NCBI GenBank assembly: GCA_963833495.1
Contig: CAWHYJ010000016.1
Location: forward strand, 213,778 to 277,777
Reading direction: 5' to 3'
Origin: Fodinibacter sp963833495
GTDB lineage: Bacteria; Actinomycetota; Actinomycetes; Actinomycetales; Dermatophilaceae
Length of the DNA stretch: 64,000 nucleotides
Shown here: positions 8,991 through 18,668 of the stretch, piece after piece
How the letters are laid out: every line of letters begins with the position of its first letter
How positions within the stretch are numbered: the stretch's first letter is position 1
Notes under the pieces: generated by a model
The model's input: the letters and a program-made list of their open reading frames with translations, nothing else
Told to the model about the DNA's origin: nothing
Database searches by the model: none
Made by a program: the position numbers and the translations under genes

Positions 8991-9848
8991 TCAGGCCTTG
9001 GCGGCGGCGACGGTGGCGAGCAGGTCGGGGTGCTGCTCGACGAAGGCGGTGAGCCGCCGCTCGGCGAGGTCGAAAGTGGCGCCCGCTGGGAGGGTGTGCA
9101 CGGTCGCCCCGGACACGAGCACGGGGGCACCGGCGCGGGCGTCCGGGGCGTCGGTGACGGCGGTGGTGCAGTCGACGACGAACACGGCGCCGGAGCCTCG
9201 CACCGTGAACTCGCGGCCGTCGGTCACGACCATCGCGGTGTCCTCGTCGATCCCGATGCCGAGCAGGTGCGGCGACGGGGCGATCACGGACATCAGGCGA
9301 CCGTAGCGCGACCGCTGGTCGAAGTGCTGGTCCACGACCACTCCCCGGACCAGGCCGAGCCCGGCCGAGATCTGGCTGGCCCGCTGGCGCGGCGTGATGC
9401 CCTCGTCACCCATCGAGATCATGAAGTCGCTCATGATCGACGCGCCGGCCGAGGTGCCCCCGATGACGGCGCCGCGGTCGTGCGCGCGGTGCAGCGCCTC
9501 GCCGAGCGGGGTGCCGGGCAGCAGCTGGGAGAGCCGCAGCTGGCTGCCGCCGCTCATGAAGACGCCGGTGGCGTCGTCGAGCAGCGCCACCAGGTCGGGG
9601 TCGTGCGAGTCCGCCCGGGTCGCGGGGTTGACCACCGACAGGCCCGGGGCGCCGAGCCGGGTGAAGACCTCGGTGTAGGAGTGGACGACCTCGTCCTGGA
9701 AGGACGAGGCCGTGGGAATCAGCACCAGCCTGGCGCGGCGGCCGCCGGACAGCTTGACGAACTGCCGCAGGAGCGAGGCCCGGCCGACCCGGTCCTCCGC
9801 CCCACCGATGATGAAGAGCGTGGGCGTGGTCGAGGGGTAGCGCGGCAC
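8991..9848 (-). CDS. cphB: cyanophycinase (peptidase S51)
   Basis: A 285-residue serine exopeptidase that cleaves cyanophycin to beta-Asp-Arg dipeptides. The N-terminus LFIIGGAEDR, the nucleophile motif GGTSAGAS near residue 125 and the downstream GLGLVRGVVVDQHFDQRSRYGRL are diagnostic of the S51 cyanophycinase family. No signal peptide is present, so it is the intracellular form. It precedes cphA by 55 bp on the same strand, pairing degradation with synthesis. The start is GTG at 9848, with TAGGCT (9855-9860) 6 nt upstream inside the last codons of serB, so cphB appears to have its own leaderless promoter. Confidence 0.95.
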   Translation of the reverse strand: MPRYPSTTPTLFIIGGAEDRVGRASLLRQFVKLSGGRRARLVLIPTASSFQDEVVHSYTEVFTRLGAPGLSVVNPATRADSHDPDLVALLDDATGVFMSGGSQLRLSQLLPGTPLGEALHRAHDRGAVIGGTSAGASIMSDFMISMGDEGITPRQRASQISAGLGLVRGVVVDQHFDQRSRYGRLMSVIAPSPHLLGIGIDEDTAMVVTDGREFTVRGSGAVFVVDCTTAVTDAPDARAGAPVLVSGATVHTLPAGATFDLAERRLTAFVEQHPDLLATVAAAKA

Positions 9849-9852
9849 CGGG

Positions 9853-11091
9853 TCAGCCTAGTAGTGCGTCGTCGTGGGCGTCGGCGTCCTCGATCTCCTC
9901 GCGCGAGATGCCGAGCAGGAACAGCACGGCATCCAGGTACGGCACGGTGAGCGAGGTGTCGGCCTGGCGGCGCACCATCGGCTTGGCGTTGAACGCGACG
10001 CCCAGGCCGGCCACCGCCAGCATGTCGAGGTCGTTGGCGCCGTCGCCGATGGCGACGGTCCGGGCGAGCGGCAGCCCCTCCAGGGCGGCGAACTCGCGCA
10101 GGGCGGCTGCCTTGCCTGCCCGGTCGACCACGTCGCCGACCACCCGGCCGGTGAGCGTGCCGTCGACCACCTCGAGGCGGTTGGCGCGCACGTGGTCGAC
10201 GCCGAGCTCCTCGGCGATCGGCTCGACGACCTCGACGAAGCCGCCCGAGACGACACCCACGGTGAAGCCGAGGCGCTTGAGGGTGCGCACCAGGGTGCGG
10301 GCGCCGGGGGTGAGGCGCACGGCATCCCTCACCTCGTCGAGCACCGACACCGGCAGGCCCGCCAGCGTCGCCACCCGGGCGTGCAGGCTCTGCGCGAAGT
10401 CGAGCTCGCCGCGCATCGCCGCCTCGGTGACCGCGGCCACCTCGGCGGCCCGGCCCGCGTGCTCGGCCAGCAGCTCGATGACCTCGTCCTGGATGAGCGT
10501 GGAGTCGACGTCCATCACGACGAGGCGGCCACCGCGGCGGGCCAGCCCGGCGGGGGCGACGGCGATGTCGGCGCCGACCTCGTGCGACACCATGGCCAGG
10601 TCCTGGCGCAGGTCGCTGACGTCGGCGCCCGAGACGTCGAGCTCGACGGTCGTGACGGGGTAGCGCGACAGCCGCCGGATCCGGTCGATGTTGGCGCCGT
10701 GCTCGGCGATGGCGGCTGCCACGGCCGCCATGTGGTGCGTCTCGAGGGGCGCGCCCATCACCACGACCGCCGCCCGGCCGGTGCGCCGCGGGGCGTTGTC
10801 ACCGCGCCCGGCGACGAGGTCCACCCGCATCCCCAGACGCGACCCGGCGCGGGTCAGCCGGTCGACGAGCACGTTCTCGTCGCGGCCGGGGGAGAGCAGC
10901 ACCGACAGGGTGAGGTGGCCGCGCACGACGACCTGCTCGAGGTCGAGCACGTCGGCGCCGACGGTCGAGGCCGCGTCGAACAGCACCTTGGTCACCCCGG
11001 GCCGGTCGGGGCCGTTGAGGGTGAGCAGGAGCGTTCTGGCGTTGGGGTCGGGCAGCGGCGCCGCGGGCGGGTCGACGGGGGCGGAAGGCAC
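9853..11091 (-). CDS. serB: phosphoserine phosphatase SerB with N-terminal ACT domains
   Basis: A 412-residue HAD-family phosphatase that makes serine from O-phosphoserine. Residues about 15-170 contain two ACT-like regulatory domains (TLNGPDRPGVTKVLFDAAS). The catalytic half has motif I VVMDVDSTLIQDEVIELLAE near residue 190, motif II VSGGF and motif IV IGDGANDLDML. Length and order match mycobacterial SerB2 (about 409 residues), whose ACT domains bind serine. The GTG at 11091 is preceded 6 nt upstream by TAGCCT (11098-11103), which also overlaps the stop of the upstream oxidoreductase gene. Confidence 0.95.
   Translation of the reverse strand: MPSAPVDPPAAPLPDPNARTLLLTLNGPDRPGVTKVLFDAASTVGADVLDLEQVVVRGHLTLSVLLSPGRDENVLVDRLTRAGSRLGMRVDLVAGRGDNAPRRTGRAAVVVMGAPLETHHMAAVAAAIAEHGANIDRIRRLSRYPVTTVELDVSGADVSDLRQDLAMVSHEVGADIAVAPAGLARRGGRLVVMDVDSTLIQDEVIELLAEHAGRAAEVAAVTEAAMRGELDFAQSLHARVATLAGLPVSVLDEVRDAVRLTPGARTLVRTLKRLGFTVGVVSGGFVEVVEPIAEELGVDHVRANRLEVVDGTLTGRVVGDVVDRAGKAAALREFAALEGLPLARTVAIGDGANDLDMLAVAGLGVAFNAKPMVRRQADTSLTVPYLDAVLFLLGISREEIEDADAHDDALLG
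9855..9860 (-). promoter_or_regulatory. -10-like TAGGCT for cphB inside the serB 3' end
   Basis: TAGGCT on the minus strand ends 6 nt before the GTG of cphB and is made from the final codons (CTA GGC TGA) of serB. No Shine-Dalgarno lies between it and the start codon. It implies that cphB and cphA can be transcribed independently of serB. A -35 element was not recognised. Confidence 0.5.
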
Positions 11092-11100
11092 CCGTGCAGG

Positions 11101-11933
11101 CTACCGAGCGCGGGCGTCTCGCCAGGCCACGAGGTCACGCACCGGACCGAGGTCGTAGTCGGGCCCGCTGAGCCCGACCGTGAAGAGCCGGGTGCCGACG
11201 TCGTAGAGCGCCTCGGCACCGGCGGCGTAGTCGCCGACGTCCTCGGGGAGCCGCCCGGGCTGTGGGGGACACCCCCGACGACCGCTCGATCTCGCGCGGG
11301 GTCACGCCCGACCTTGGCGCACCACTCGTCGAGCACGGCGTGCTTGTGGGCGATCGCGTCGGGCTCGCCGAAGCCGTGCCAGATGTCGGCCTGCTCCGCC
11401 ACGATGCGCAGGGTCTTGCGCTCGCCGCCGCCCCCGATGAGCACCGGGATGTCGCGCGTCGGCGCCGGGTTGAGCTTCGCCCAGCGCGACTTGATGATGG
11501 GCAGGTCGCGGTCGAGCGCGTCGAGCCGCCCTCCGGCGGTGCCGAACTCGTAGCCGTACTCGTCGTAGTCGCGCTCGAACCAGCCCGACCCGATGCCGAG
11601 GATCAGCCGGCCGGCACCGCCGTCACGGGCGCTGATGTGGTCGACGGTGCGGGCCATGTCGGCGAGCAGCTGCGGGTTGCGGTAGCTGTTGCACGTCACC
11701 AGGGCGCCGATCTCGACCCGCGAGGTCGCCTCGGCCCAGGCGCCGAGCACCGTCCAGCACTCGAAGTGGGCGCCGTCGGCCGGGCCGTACAGCGGGTAGA
11801 AGTGGTCCCAGGTGAAGACGACGTCGACCCCGATCTCCTCGGCGTCGGCGCAGGCCTGCCGGATCGAGGCGTACGTGGCGTGCTGGGGCTGCAGCTGCAC
11901 CCCGATCCGCACGGGACGGTCGACACCGCTCAC
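11101..11933 (-). CDS. LLM-class F420-dependent oxidoreductase (frameshifted near C-terminus)
   Basis: A luciferase-like monooxygenase-fold protein of about 277 residues. It starts at GTG 11933 (MSGVDRPVRIGVQLQPQHAT) and shows the family segments IGVDVVFTWDHFYPLYG, GRLILGIGSGWFERDYDEYG and RDIPVLIGGGGERKTLRIVA. Such proteins usually use coenzyme F420 and reduce diverse substrates; the substrate here is unknown. One or more indels at about 11265-11320 break the frame, after which EALYDVGTRLFTVGLSGPDY continues to TAG at 11101-11103. The start overlaps the glgC stop by four bases (GTGA), so the gene is translationally coupled to glgC. Confidence 0.85.
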
Positions 11934-13185
11934 GGGGTCACCACCTGGCCCTTGCCGACGACGGTGATGCCCGAGTCGGTCACCGAGAACCCGCGCTCGA
12001 CGTCACGTTCCTTGTCGTAGCCGATCGAGGTGGCCGTCGGGGATGACCACGTTCTTGTCGATGATCGCCCGCTGGATGCGGCAGTTGCGCCCGATCTGCA
12101 CGCCGTCGAGGATGACGCTGCTGTCGATCTCGGTGTAGCTGTGCACGTGCACGTCGGGAGAGACGACCGAGCCGTTGACCCGGGCGCCGGAGATGACCAC
12201 GCCGGGGGAGACCGCCGAGTTCAGCGCCTCGCCGAACCGGCCGTGGTGGCCGTGCACGAACTTGGCCGGGCGGGTAGGGCCCGTAGCTGGTGTAGATCGG
12301 CCAGTCGTAGTTGTAGAGGTTGAAGACCGGGTGGATCGACACGAGGTCCATGTGCGCGTCGAAGTAGGAGTCCATCGTCCCCACGTCGCGCCAGTAGCCC
12401 ATGTCGCGCTCGGTGCCGCCGGGGATGACGTTGTTCTTGAAGTCGTAGGCGTACGCGGCGCCCTGCTCGACCAGGGCCGGCACGATGTCGCCGCCCATGT
12501 CGTGCTTCGAGCCCTCGAGCGTCGCGTCGGCGTGCACGGCATCCATGAGCACGTCGGCGTCGAACACGTAGTTGCCCATGCTGGCGAGGATCTCGCCGGG
12601 GGAGTCGGGCAGGCCGTCGGGGTCGGTCGGCTTCTCGAGGAAGGCCCGGATCCTGGTCGGGTCGTCGGGCACGACGTCGATGACGCCGAACTCGGTCGAC
12701 ATCGCGATCGGCTGCCGGATGGCGGCCACGGTCACCCCGGCGCCGGACTCGACGTGCTGCTCGACCATCTGCGAGAAGTCCATCCGGTACACGTGGTCGG
12801 CGCCGACCACCACGACGATGTCGGGCTTCTCGTCGGTGATCGTGTTGAAGCTCTGGAAGATCGCGTCGGCGCTGCCCTGGTACCAGGACTTGTCGATGCG
12901 CTGCTGGGCCGGGATGGGGGCGACGTAGTTGCCGAGCATCGTCGACATCCGCCAGGTCCTGGTCACGTGCCGGTCGAGGCTGTGCGACTTGTACTGGGTG
13001 AGCACGACGACCTTGAGGTAGCCGGAGTTCACGACGTTCGAGAGCGCGAAGTCGATCAGCCGGTAGATGCCGCCGAACGGGACCGCCGGCTTGGCCCGGT
13101 CGGCCGTGAGCGGCATCAGCCGTTTTCCCTCCCCGCCAGCGAGAACGATGACCAGGACCTTCGGACCTCCGCTGCGGTACGCCAT
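11930..13185 (-). CDS. glgC: glucose-1-phosphate adenylyltransferase GlgC (frameshifted)
   Basis: ADP-glucose pyrophosphorylase, about 418 residues, making ADP-glucose for glycogen or maltose-1-phosphate. The N-terminal nucleotide-binding loop VLAGGEGKRLMPLTADRAKP, the middle WYQGSADAIFQSFN, and FLEKPTDP and GNYVFDADVL are all clear. Beyond a break near 12275 the left-handed beta-helix continues (ISGARVNGSVVSPDVHVHSY). A second break near 12025 precedes the tail GITVVGKGQVVTP, ending at TGA 11930-11932. The ATG at 13185 has TAGCGT (13192-13197) 6 nt upstream. It is divergent from glgA across about 64 bp, the same arrangement as mycobacterial glgC and glgM. Confidence 0.93.
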
Positions 13186-13191
13186 GCCCCC

Positions 13192-13241
13192 ACGCTAGTG
13201 GGGTTCCTTCCCTCGCCGGGAGGTGGGAACGTCACTAGGGT
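13192..13241. promoter_or_regulatory. divergent leaderless promoters of glgC and glgA
   Basis: TAGCGT at 13192-13197 on the minus strand ends 6 nt before the glgC ATG, and TAGGGT at 13236-13241 on the plus strand ends 8 nt before the glgA GTG. The two -10-like hexamers face away from each other with 38 bp between, so any regulator bound in the gap could control both genes. No operator was recognised. Confidence 0.5.
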
Positions 13242-13249
13242 GAGTTTTC

Positions 13250-14459
13250 GTGCGAATCGACATCCTCAGCAAGGAGTACCCCCCGGCGATCTACGGCGGC
13301 GCGGGGGTCCACGTGGCCGAGCTGGTCAGGGCGCTGCGCGAGCGCGGTGACCTCGACGTGCGGGTGCACGCGTTCGGTGAGCCCCGCGAGGAGGACGGCA
13401 CCACCGGCCACCCCGACCTCGCCGAGCTCGCCGGCGCGAACGCCGCCCTCACCACCCTGGGCGTCGACCTCACGCTCGCCGCGGCCTGCGAGGGGGCCGA
13501 CCTCGTGCACTCGCACACCTGGTACGCCAACATGGGCGGCCACCTGGCGGCCCTGATGGGCGACATCCCGCACGTGGTCAGCGCGCACAGCCTGGAGCCG
13601 ATGCGGCCGTGGAAGGCCGAGCAGCTCGGTGGCGGCTACCGGGTCTCGTCGTGGGTCGAGAAGACCGCCTACGAGGCCGCGGATGCCGTGATCGCCGTCA
13701 GTGCCGGCATGCGCGAGGACATCCTGCGGTCCTACCCGTCGATCGACCCCGACCGGGTCAAGGTGGTGCACAACGGGATCGACTCGCAGCTGTGGCGGCG
13801 CCGAGCGCGACGAGGACGTCGTGCGGCGGCACGGCGTCGACCCCGACCGGCCGAGCGTCATCTTCGTCGGCCGCATCACCCGGCAGAAGGGCCTGCCCTA
13901 CCTGCTGCGCGCGGCGGCCGAGCTGCCGCCCGAGGTGCAGCTCGTGCTGCTGGCCGGCGCCCCCGACACCCCCGAGATCAAGGCCGAGGTCGAGGGCCTC
14001 ATCGACACCCTGCGCGAGAGCCGCGACGGCGTCGTGTGGGTGCCGACGATGCTGCCGCGCAACGAGGTCGTGGCGATGCTGAGCAGCGCCACCGTGTTCG
14101 TCTGCCCGTCGGTCTACGAGCCGCTCGGCATCGTCAACCTCGAGGCGATGGCCTGCGAGCTGCCGGTGGTCGCGACCGCGACCGGCGGCATCCCCGAGGT
14201 CGTCGTGCACGGCGAGACCGGCTGGCTGGTGCCCATCGACCAGGTGCAGGACGGCACCGGCACCCCGGTCGACCCCGACCGCTTCGTCGCCGACCTCGCG
14301 GCGGCCCTCACGGATGCCGTGAGCGACACCGCACGCGCCGAGCGGATGGGCCTGGCCGGGCGTCGACGAGCCGTGGAGTCGTTCTCCTGGGCCTCGATCG
14401 GCGACCAGACCATCGAGGTCTACCTCGACGTCCTGAGGCGCCGGGGGGCGACGCCCTGA
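13250..14459 (+). CDS. glgA: GT4-family glycogen synthase / maltose-1-phosphate synthase (one frameshift)
   Basis: About 403 residues. Starts GTG at 13250 (MRIDILSKEYPPAIYGGAGV), includes SAHSLEPMRPWKAEQLGGGY and VVHNGIDSQLW, breaks near 13797 in a CG-rich run, and continues in another frame with VIFVGRITRQKGLPYLLRAA and the GT4 donor-site motif VYEPLGIVNLEAMACELPVV. ADP-glucose is the expected donor. Divergence from glgC mirrors the mycobacterial glgM/glgC pair, so the product may be alpha-maltose-1-phosphate rather than linear glycogen; sequence alone does not settle this. TAGGGT at 13236-13241 lies 8 nt before the start. Confidence 0.9.
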
Positions 14460-14478
14460 CTCGGTTAGGGTTCTGGGC

Positions 14479-15261
<783 letters not shown>

Positions 15262-15273
15262 GCGCAGTGGGAA

Positions 15274-15290
15274 CCGCCCACACCGGGCGG
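15274..15290 (+). terminator. short hairpin after the ABC ATPase gene
   Basis: CCGCCC (15274-15279) and GGGCGG (15285-15290) form a 6-bp perfect GC stem with a 5-base loop, 13 bp after the ABC ATPase stop. There is no U tract, so it is at best a weak factor-independent terminator. Confidence 0.35.
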
Positions 15291-15298
15291 ACGTCGAT

Positions 15299-15313
15299 GT
15301 GGTGACTCACCAC
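15299..15313. promoter_or_regulatory. 15-bp perfect dyad upstream of the nfeD-like gene
   Basis: GTGGTGACTCACCAC is a perfect inverted repeat of 7+1+7 bases ending 17 bp before the nfeD-like start and just before its GAAAGGGGG ribosome binding site. It could be an operator or an mRNA hairpin. The regulator is unknown. Confidence 0.35.
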
Positions 15314-15330
15314 GGAAAGGGGGTCTGGCG

Positions 15331-15835
15331 ATGGACTGGCTGACCGACAATGTCTGGCTGTTCTGGATCGGGGTCGGGCTGGTGCTGGCCGCCATCGAGG
15401 CGGCGACCGTCGACTTCGTGTTCATCATGTTCGCCGGGGGCGCGCTGGCCGCTGCCGTGGCCGCCGGGCTCGGGCGCCTCCTTCCCCGTGCAGGTCGTCG
15501 TCGCCGTGGCCGTGGCGATCCTGCTGCTCTTCTCGGTGCGGCCGCTGATCAAGCGGCAGTTCCTCGACGGTGAGGTCGACCACCAGATCGGCGCCTCCGG
15601 CCTCGTCGGCCGCCAGGCACGCGTGCTGCAGTCGGTCACCGACAGCGACGGCCGGATCAAGCTCGGCGGCGAGACCTGGTCGGCCCGGCTGGCCGCGGGC
15701 ACCACGACGACGGTGGGCCCCGGCGAGGAGGTGCGGGTCATCGCCATCCACGGCGCGACCGCCATCGTCTCGCCGGTCCCGCCCACCGACCACCCCGCCG
15801 CCGGCGGCTTCACGACCACCGACCCCTACACCTGA
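15331..15835 (+). CDS. NfeD-like membrane protein (one frameshift)
   Basis: About 168 residues. The N-terminal half has membrane segments (LFWIGVGLVLAAIEAATVDF, then VVVAVAVAILLLFSV) and the C-terminal half is the OB-fold of NfeD proteins (GLVGRQARVLQSVTDSDGRI … GEEVRVIAIHGATAIV). A break near 15475-15485 splits it between two frames. NfeD proteins work with SPFH/stomatin proteins in membrane microdomain organisation, and the SPFH gene follows after 33 bp, so the two form an operon. GAAAGGGGG before the ATG is a clear ribosome binding site. Confidence 0.88.
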
Positions 15836-15868
15836 CCCGCGCTCCGGCGCCCCGAGAAAGGCTGACCC

Positions 15869-17098
15869 ATGACAAGCGGCCTCCTGTCGCTCATCGTCCT
15901 GCTGCTGCTGGCCCTGTTCGTCATCATCGTGCTCGTGCGCACGGTGAAGATCGTGTCGCAGCAGACTGCGCTCATCATCGAGCGCCTCGGCCGCTACTCG
16001 CGCACCCTCGAGCCGGGCCTGCACCTGCTGGTGCCGTTCGTCGACGTCGTGCGCGCCAACATCGACCTGCGCGAGCAGGTGGTGTCGTTCCCGCCGCAGC
16101 CGGTGATCACCAGCGACAACCTCGTGGTCAGCATCGACACCGTCATCTACTACCAGGTCATCGACCCCAAGTCGGCCGTCTACGAGATCGCCAACTTCAT
16201 CCAGGGCATCGAGCAGCTCACCGTCACCACCTTGCGCAACGTCATCGGCTCGCTCGACCTCGAGCAGACGCTGACCAGCCGCGACCAGATCAACGGACAG
16301 CTGCGTGGCGTGCTCGACGAGGCCACCGGCAAGTGGGGCATCCGGGTCAACCGGGTCGAGCTCAAGGCCATCGACCCGCCGCACTCGATCCAGGAGTCGA
16401 TGGAGAAGCAGATGCGCGCCGAGCGTGACCGCCGCGCCATCGTGCTCACCGCCGAGGGCACCAAGGCCAGCCAGATCCTCACCGCCGAGGGCGAGAAGCA
16501 GAGCCAGATCCTGCGCGCCGAGGGTTCCGCCCAGGCCCGCATCCTCGAGGCCCAGGGCCAGGCCCGCGCCATCCAGCAGGTCTTCGACGCCATCCACCGC
16601 GGCAAGCCCACCCAGAAGCTGCTCGCCTACCAGTACCTCCAGGTGCTGCCGCAGATCGCCCGTGGCGACTCCAACAAGATGTGGATCATCCCGAGCGAGC
16701 TCACCGACGCCCTCAAGGGCATCGGCGGCATGCTCGGCCGCGGTCAGGGAGGCTTCGACGGCGGTGACGAGGACGACTGGGTCGACCCGGGTAAGGAGTT
16801 CGCCGACGCCTTCGAGGACGCCACGCTCGAGGACCCCGCCGAGGCGCTGGCCCGGGCCCGTGGCCAGGCCGGCCTGGCCGCACGCGAGGCAGGCGAGCAC
16901 GGGGCACCGACCTCGCGGGTGCAGCCGCCGATCGAGCGCGGTGCGGATGCCGTGCCGCCGCGACCGGTGAGCGCGCCGCTCGTGCCCCCGGCCCCGCCGG
17001 TGCCGTTCTCCGAGGAGCAGCCCCCGCCGCCCCCGCCCCCGGCCCCCGCGGCTCCGCCCGCGCCGCCGACCGGTGAGGAGCCCCCGGCGCCGCGCTGA
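15869..17098 (+). CDS. SPFH/stomatin-band 7 family protein (QmcA-like)
   Basis: A 409-residue SPFH-domain protein. Residues about 4-25 form a membrane anchor. The SPFH core follows (QQTALIIERLGRYSRTLEPG, IDTVIYYQVIDPKSAVYEIA, GIRVNRVELKAIDPPHSIQE). A coiled-coil region contains repeated AEG units (ILTAEGEKQSQILRAEG). The last ~100 residues are acidic, then Pro/Ala-rich, which is an extension beyond the usual length. Such proteins form large membrane-attached oligomers and partner NfeD proteins; the nfeD-like gene is directly upstream. GAAAGG lies about 9 nt before the ATG. Confidence 0.92.
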   Translation: MTSGLLSLIVLLLLALFVIIVLVRTVKIVSQQTALIIERLGRYSRTLEPGLHLLVPFVDVVRANIDLREQVVSFPPQPVITSDNLVVSIDTVIYYQVIDPKSAVYEIANFIQGIEQLTVTTLRNVIGSLDLEQTLTSRDQINGQLRGVLDEATGKWGIRVNRVELKAIDPPHSIQESMEKQMRAERDRRAIVLTAEGTKASQILTAEGEKQSQILRAEGSAQARILEAQGQARAIQQVFDAIHRGKPTQKLLAYQYLQVLPQIARGDSNKMWIIPSELTDALKGIGGMLGRGQGGFDGGDEDDWVDPGKEFADAFEDATLEDPAEALARARGQAGLAAREAGEHGAPTSRVQPPIERGADAVPPRPVSAPLVPPAPPVPFSEEQPPPPPPPAPAAPPAPPTGEEPPAPR

Positions 17099-17165
17099 AC
17101 CACACCGCACGACGTGGGGCGGAACGCCCCGCCACGACACGCGGACACCCGCATAGGGTGTCTGC

Positions 17166-17939
17166 GTGTCCGCGCTCGATGCCTTCCTCGTCGTCCTGGC
17201 GGGCATCGGGGCCGGCACCATCAACACCATCGTCGGCTCGGGCACGCTGATCACCTTCCCGACGCTGCTGCTGCTCGGCATCCCGCCGATCACGGCGAAC
17301 ATCTCGAACAACATCGGCCTGGTGCCGGGCAGCCTCACCGGCAGCATCGGCTACCGCAAGGAGCTCGTGGGTGCGGCCCCCACGCTGCGGCGGCTCGCGC
17401 CGATGTCGTTGCTGGGAGCGGTCGTCGGAGCGGTGCTGCTGCTCGTGCTCGACCCCAAGCTGTTCCGCGCCATCGTCCCCGTGCTCATCCTGCTCGGGCT
17501 GGTGCTCGTGGTGACCGGCCCCCGCATCAACGCCTGGGCCGAGCGACGACGGGCGGCGGGCACGGCCAACGAGGCCAACCACGAGCGCGCGATGCAGGGC
17601 GGGGTCTTCGGGGCCGGTGTCTACGGCGGCTACTTCGGTGCGGCACAGGGCATCATCCTGATGGGTGTCCTGGGCGCCCTGTCGAGCGAGCCGATCCAAC
17701 GGCTCAACGGCTACAAGAACGTGCTCGCGACCATCGTCAACGGAGTCGCCGCGGTGGTCTTCATCCTCGTGGCGCGCGACCAGATCGACTGGCTGGTCGT
17801 GCTGCTCATCGCCATCGGCTCGACCATCGGCGGGGTGCTCGGCTCCACGGTCGGGCGCCGGCTGCCGCCACCCGTGCTGCGCGGGGTCATCGTCGTGATC
17901 GGCCTGGTGGCGATCGTCAAGCTCCTCGCGTTCCCCTGA
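17166..17939 (+). CDS. TSUP (TauE/SafE) family membrane permease
   Basis: A 257-residue polytopic protein of the sulfite exporter TauE/SafE family. The two internal family repeats are visible: GIGAGTINTIVGSGTLITFP near the N-terminus and GVFGAGVYGGYFGAAQGIIL in the middle. About seven to eight membrane segments are expected. Members move sulfite, sulfonates or other organic anions; the substrate here is unknown. TAGGGT at 17154-17159 is 6 nt before the GTG. The stop overlaps the next gene (TGATG), so two different TSUP proteins are co-translated and may work as a pair. Confidence 0.88.
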   Translation: MSALDAFLVVLAGIGAGTINTIVGSGTLITFPTLLLLGIPPITANISNNIGLVPGSLTGSIGYRKELVGAAPTLRRLAPMSLLGAVVGAVLLLVLDPKLFRAIVPVLILLGLVLVVTGPRINAWAERRRAAGTANEANHERAMQGGVFGAGVYGGYFGAAQGIILMGVLGALSSEPIQRLNGYKNVLATIVNGVAAVVFILVARDQIDWLVVLLIAIGSTIGGVLGSTVGRRLPPPVLRGVIVVIGLVAIVKLLAFP

Positions 17940-18658
17940 TGGACTGGCCGCTCGTCACCGGGTTGGGGCTGGTGGTGCTCGCCGGTGGGGTGGTGCAGTC
18001 GACGATCGGCTTCGGGCTGGCCGTCGTCGCCGCCCCGTTCGTCGTCCTGCTGGCCCCCGACCTGATGCCGGCCGCCCTCATCGTGCCGAGCTTCGCCCTG
18101 CCGGTGCTCCAGCTCTCGCACGGCGACCGCGACATCGCCTGGCGGCCGCTCGGCTGGGCGGTGGCGGCTCGCACCCTGATGACCCCGGTGGGCGTCGCCG
18201 TCGTCGCAGTGTTCCCACCACGGGCCATCGCTGCGCTCGTCGGGGTGCTGATCCTGGTGACCGTCGCGCTGTCGGTGTGGGTGCTCGACCTGCGGGCCAC
18301 TCCGCGCAACGCGGCCGCCGCCGGGGCGGTGTCCGGCATCTCGGGAACGGCCGCAGCGATCGGCGGGCCGTTCCTCGCCCTGGTGCTGCAGCACGAGCGG
18401 CCGCAGCGGGTGCGTTCGACGCTGGCGGCCTTCTTCATCGCCGGCTCGCTTCTCGGCCTCACCGGCCTCTTCCTCGGGGGTGAGCTGCCGCGCCAGCAGG
18501 TCGTCGCCGGGCTGGTGTGGATGCCGTTCGCGCTGCTCGGCTATGCCGTGTCCGGCCCGATCCGCGCCCGGATCGACGCCGAGGTGTTCCGGCGCTACGT
18601 GCTCGGCTTCTGCGTGCTGGCCAGCCTCACGGTGATCGTCCGCGCCGCGCTGGCCTAG
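17939..18658 (+). CDS. second TSUP family membrane permease
   Basis: A 239-residue membrane protein beginning MDWPLVTGLGLVVLAGGVVQ, with the TSUP half-repeat VQSTIGFGLAVVAAPFVVLL and a second repeat GAVSGISGTAAAIGGPFLAL. It starts on the A of the preceding TGA, so it is translationally coupled to the first TSUP gene. The two are different in sequence, not a recent duplication. Transport substrate is unknown. Confidence 0.85.
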   Translation: MDWPLVTGLGLVVLAGGVVQSTIGFGLAVVAAPFVVLLAPDLMPAALIVPSFALPVLQLSHGDRDIAWRPLGWAVAARTLMTPVGVAVVAVFPPRAIAALVGVLILVTVALSVWVLDLRATPRNAAAAGAVSGISGTAAAIGGPFLALVLQHERPQRVRSTLAAFFIAGSLLGLTGLFLGGELPRQQVVAGLVWMPFALLGYAVSGPIRARIDAEVFRRYVLGFCVLASLTVIVRAALA

Positions 18659-18668
18659 CCTTGCGGGC

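Noticed and set aside
5312..9052. Plus-strand open frame of about 1,250 codons opposite cphA
   Set aside because: Antisense of cphA and the MFS gene, with low-complexity composition typical of such shadows.
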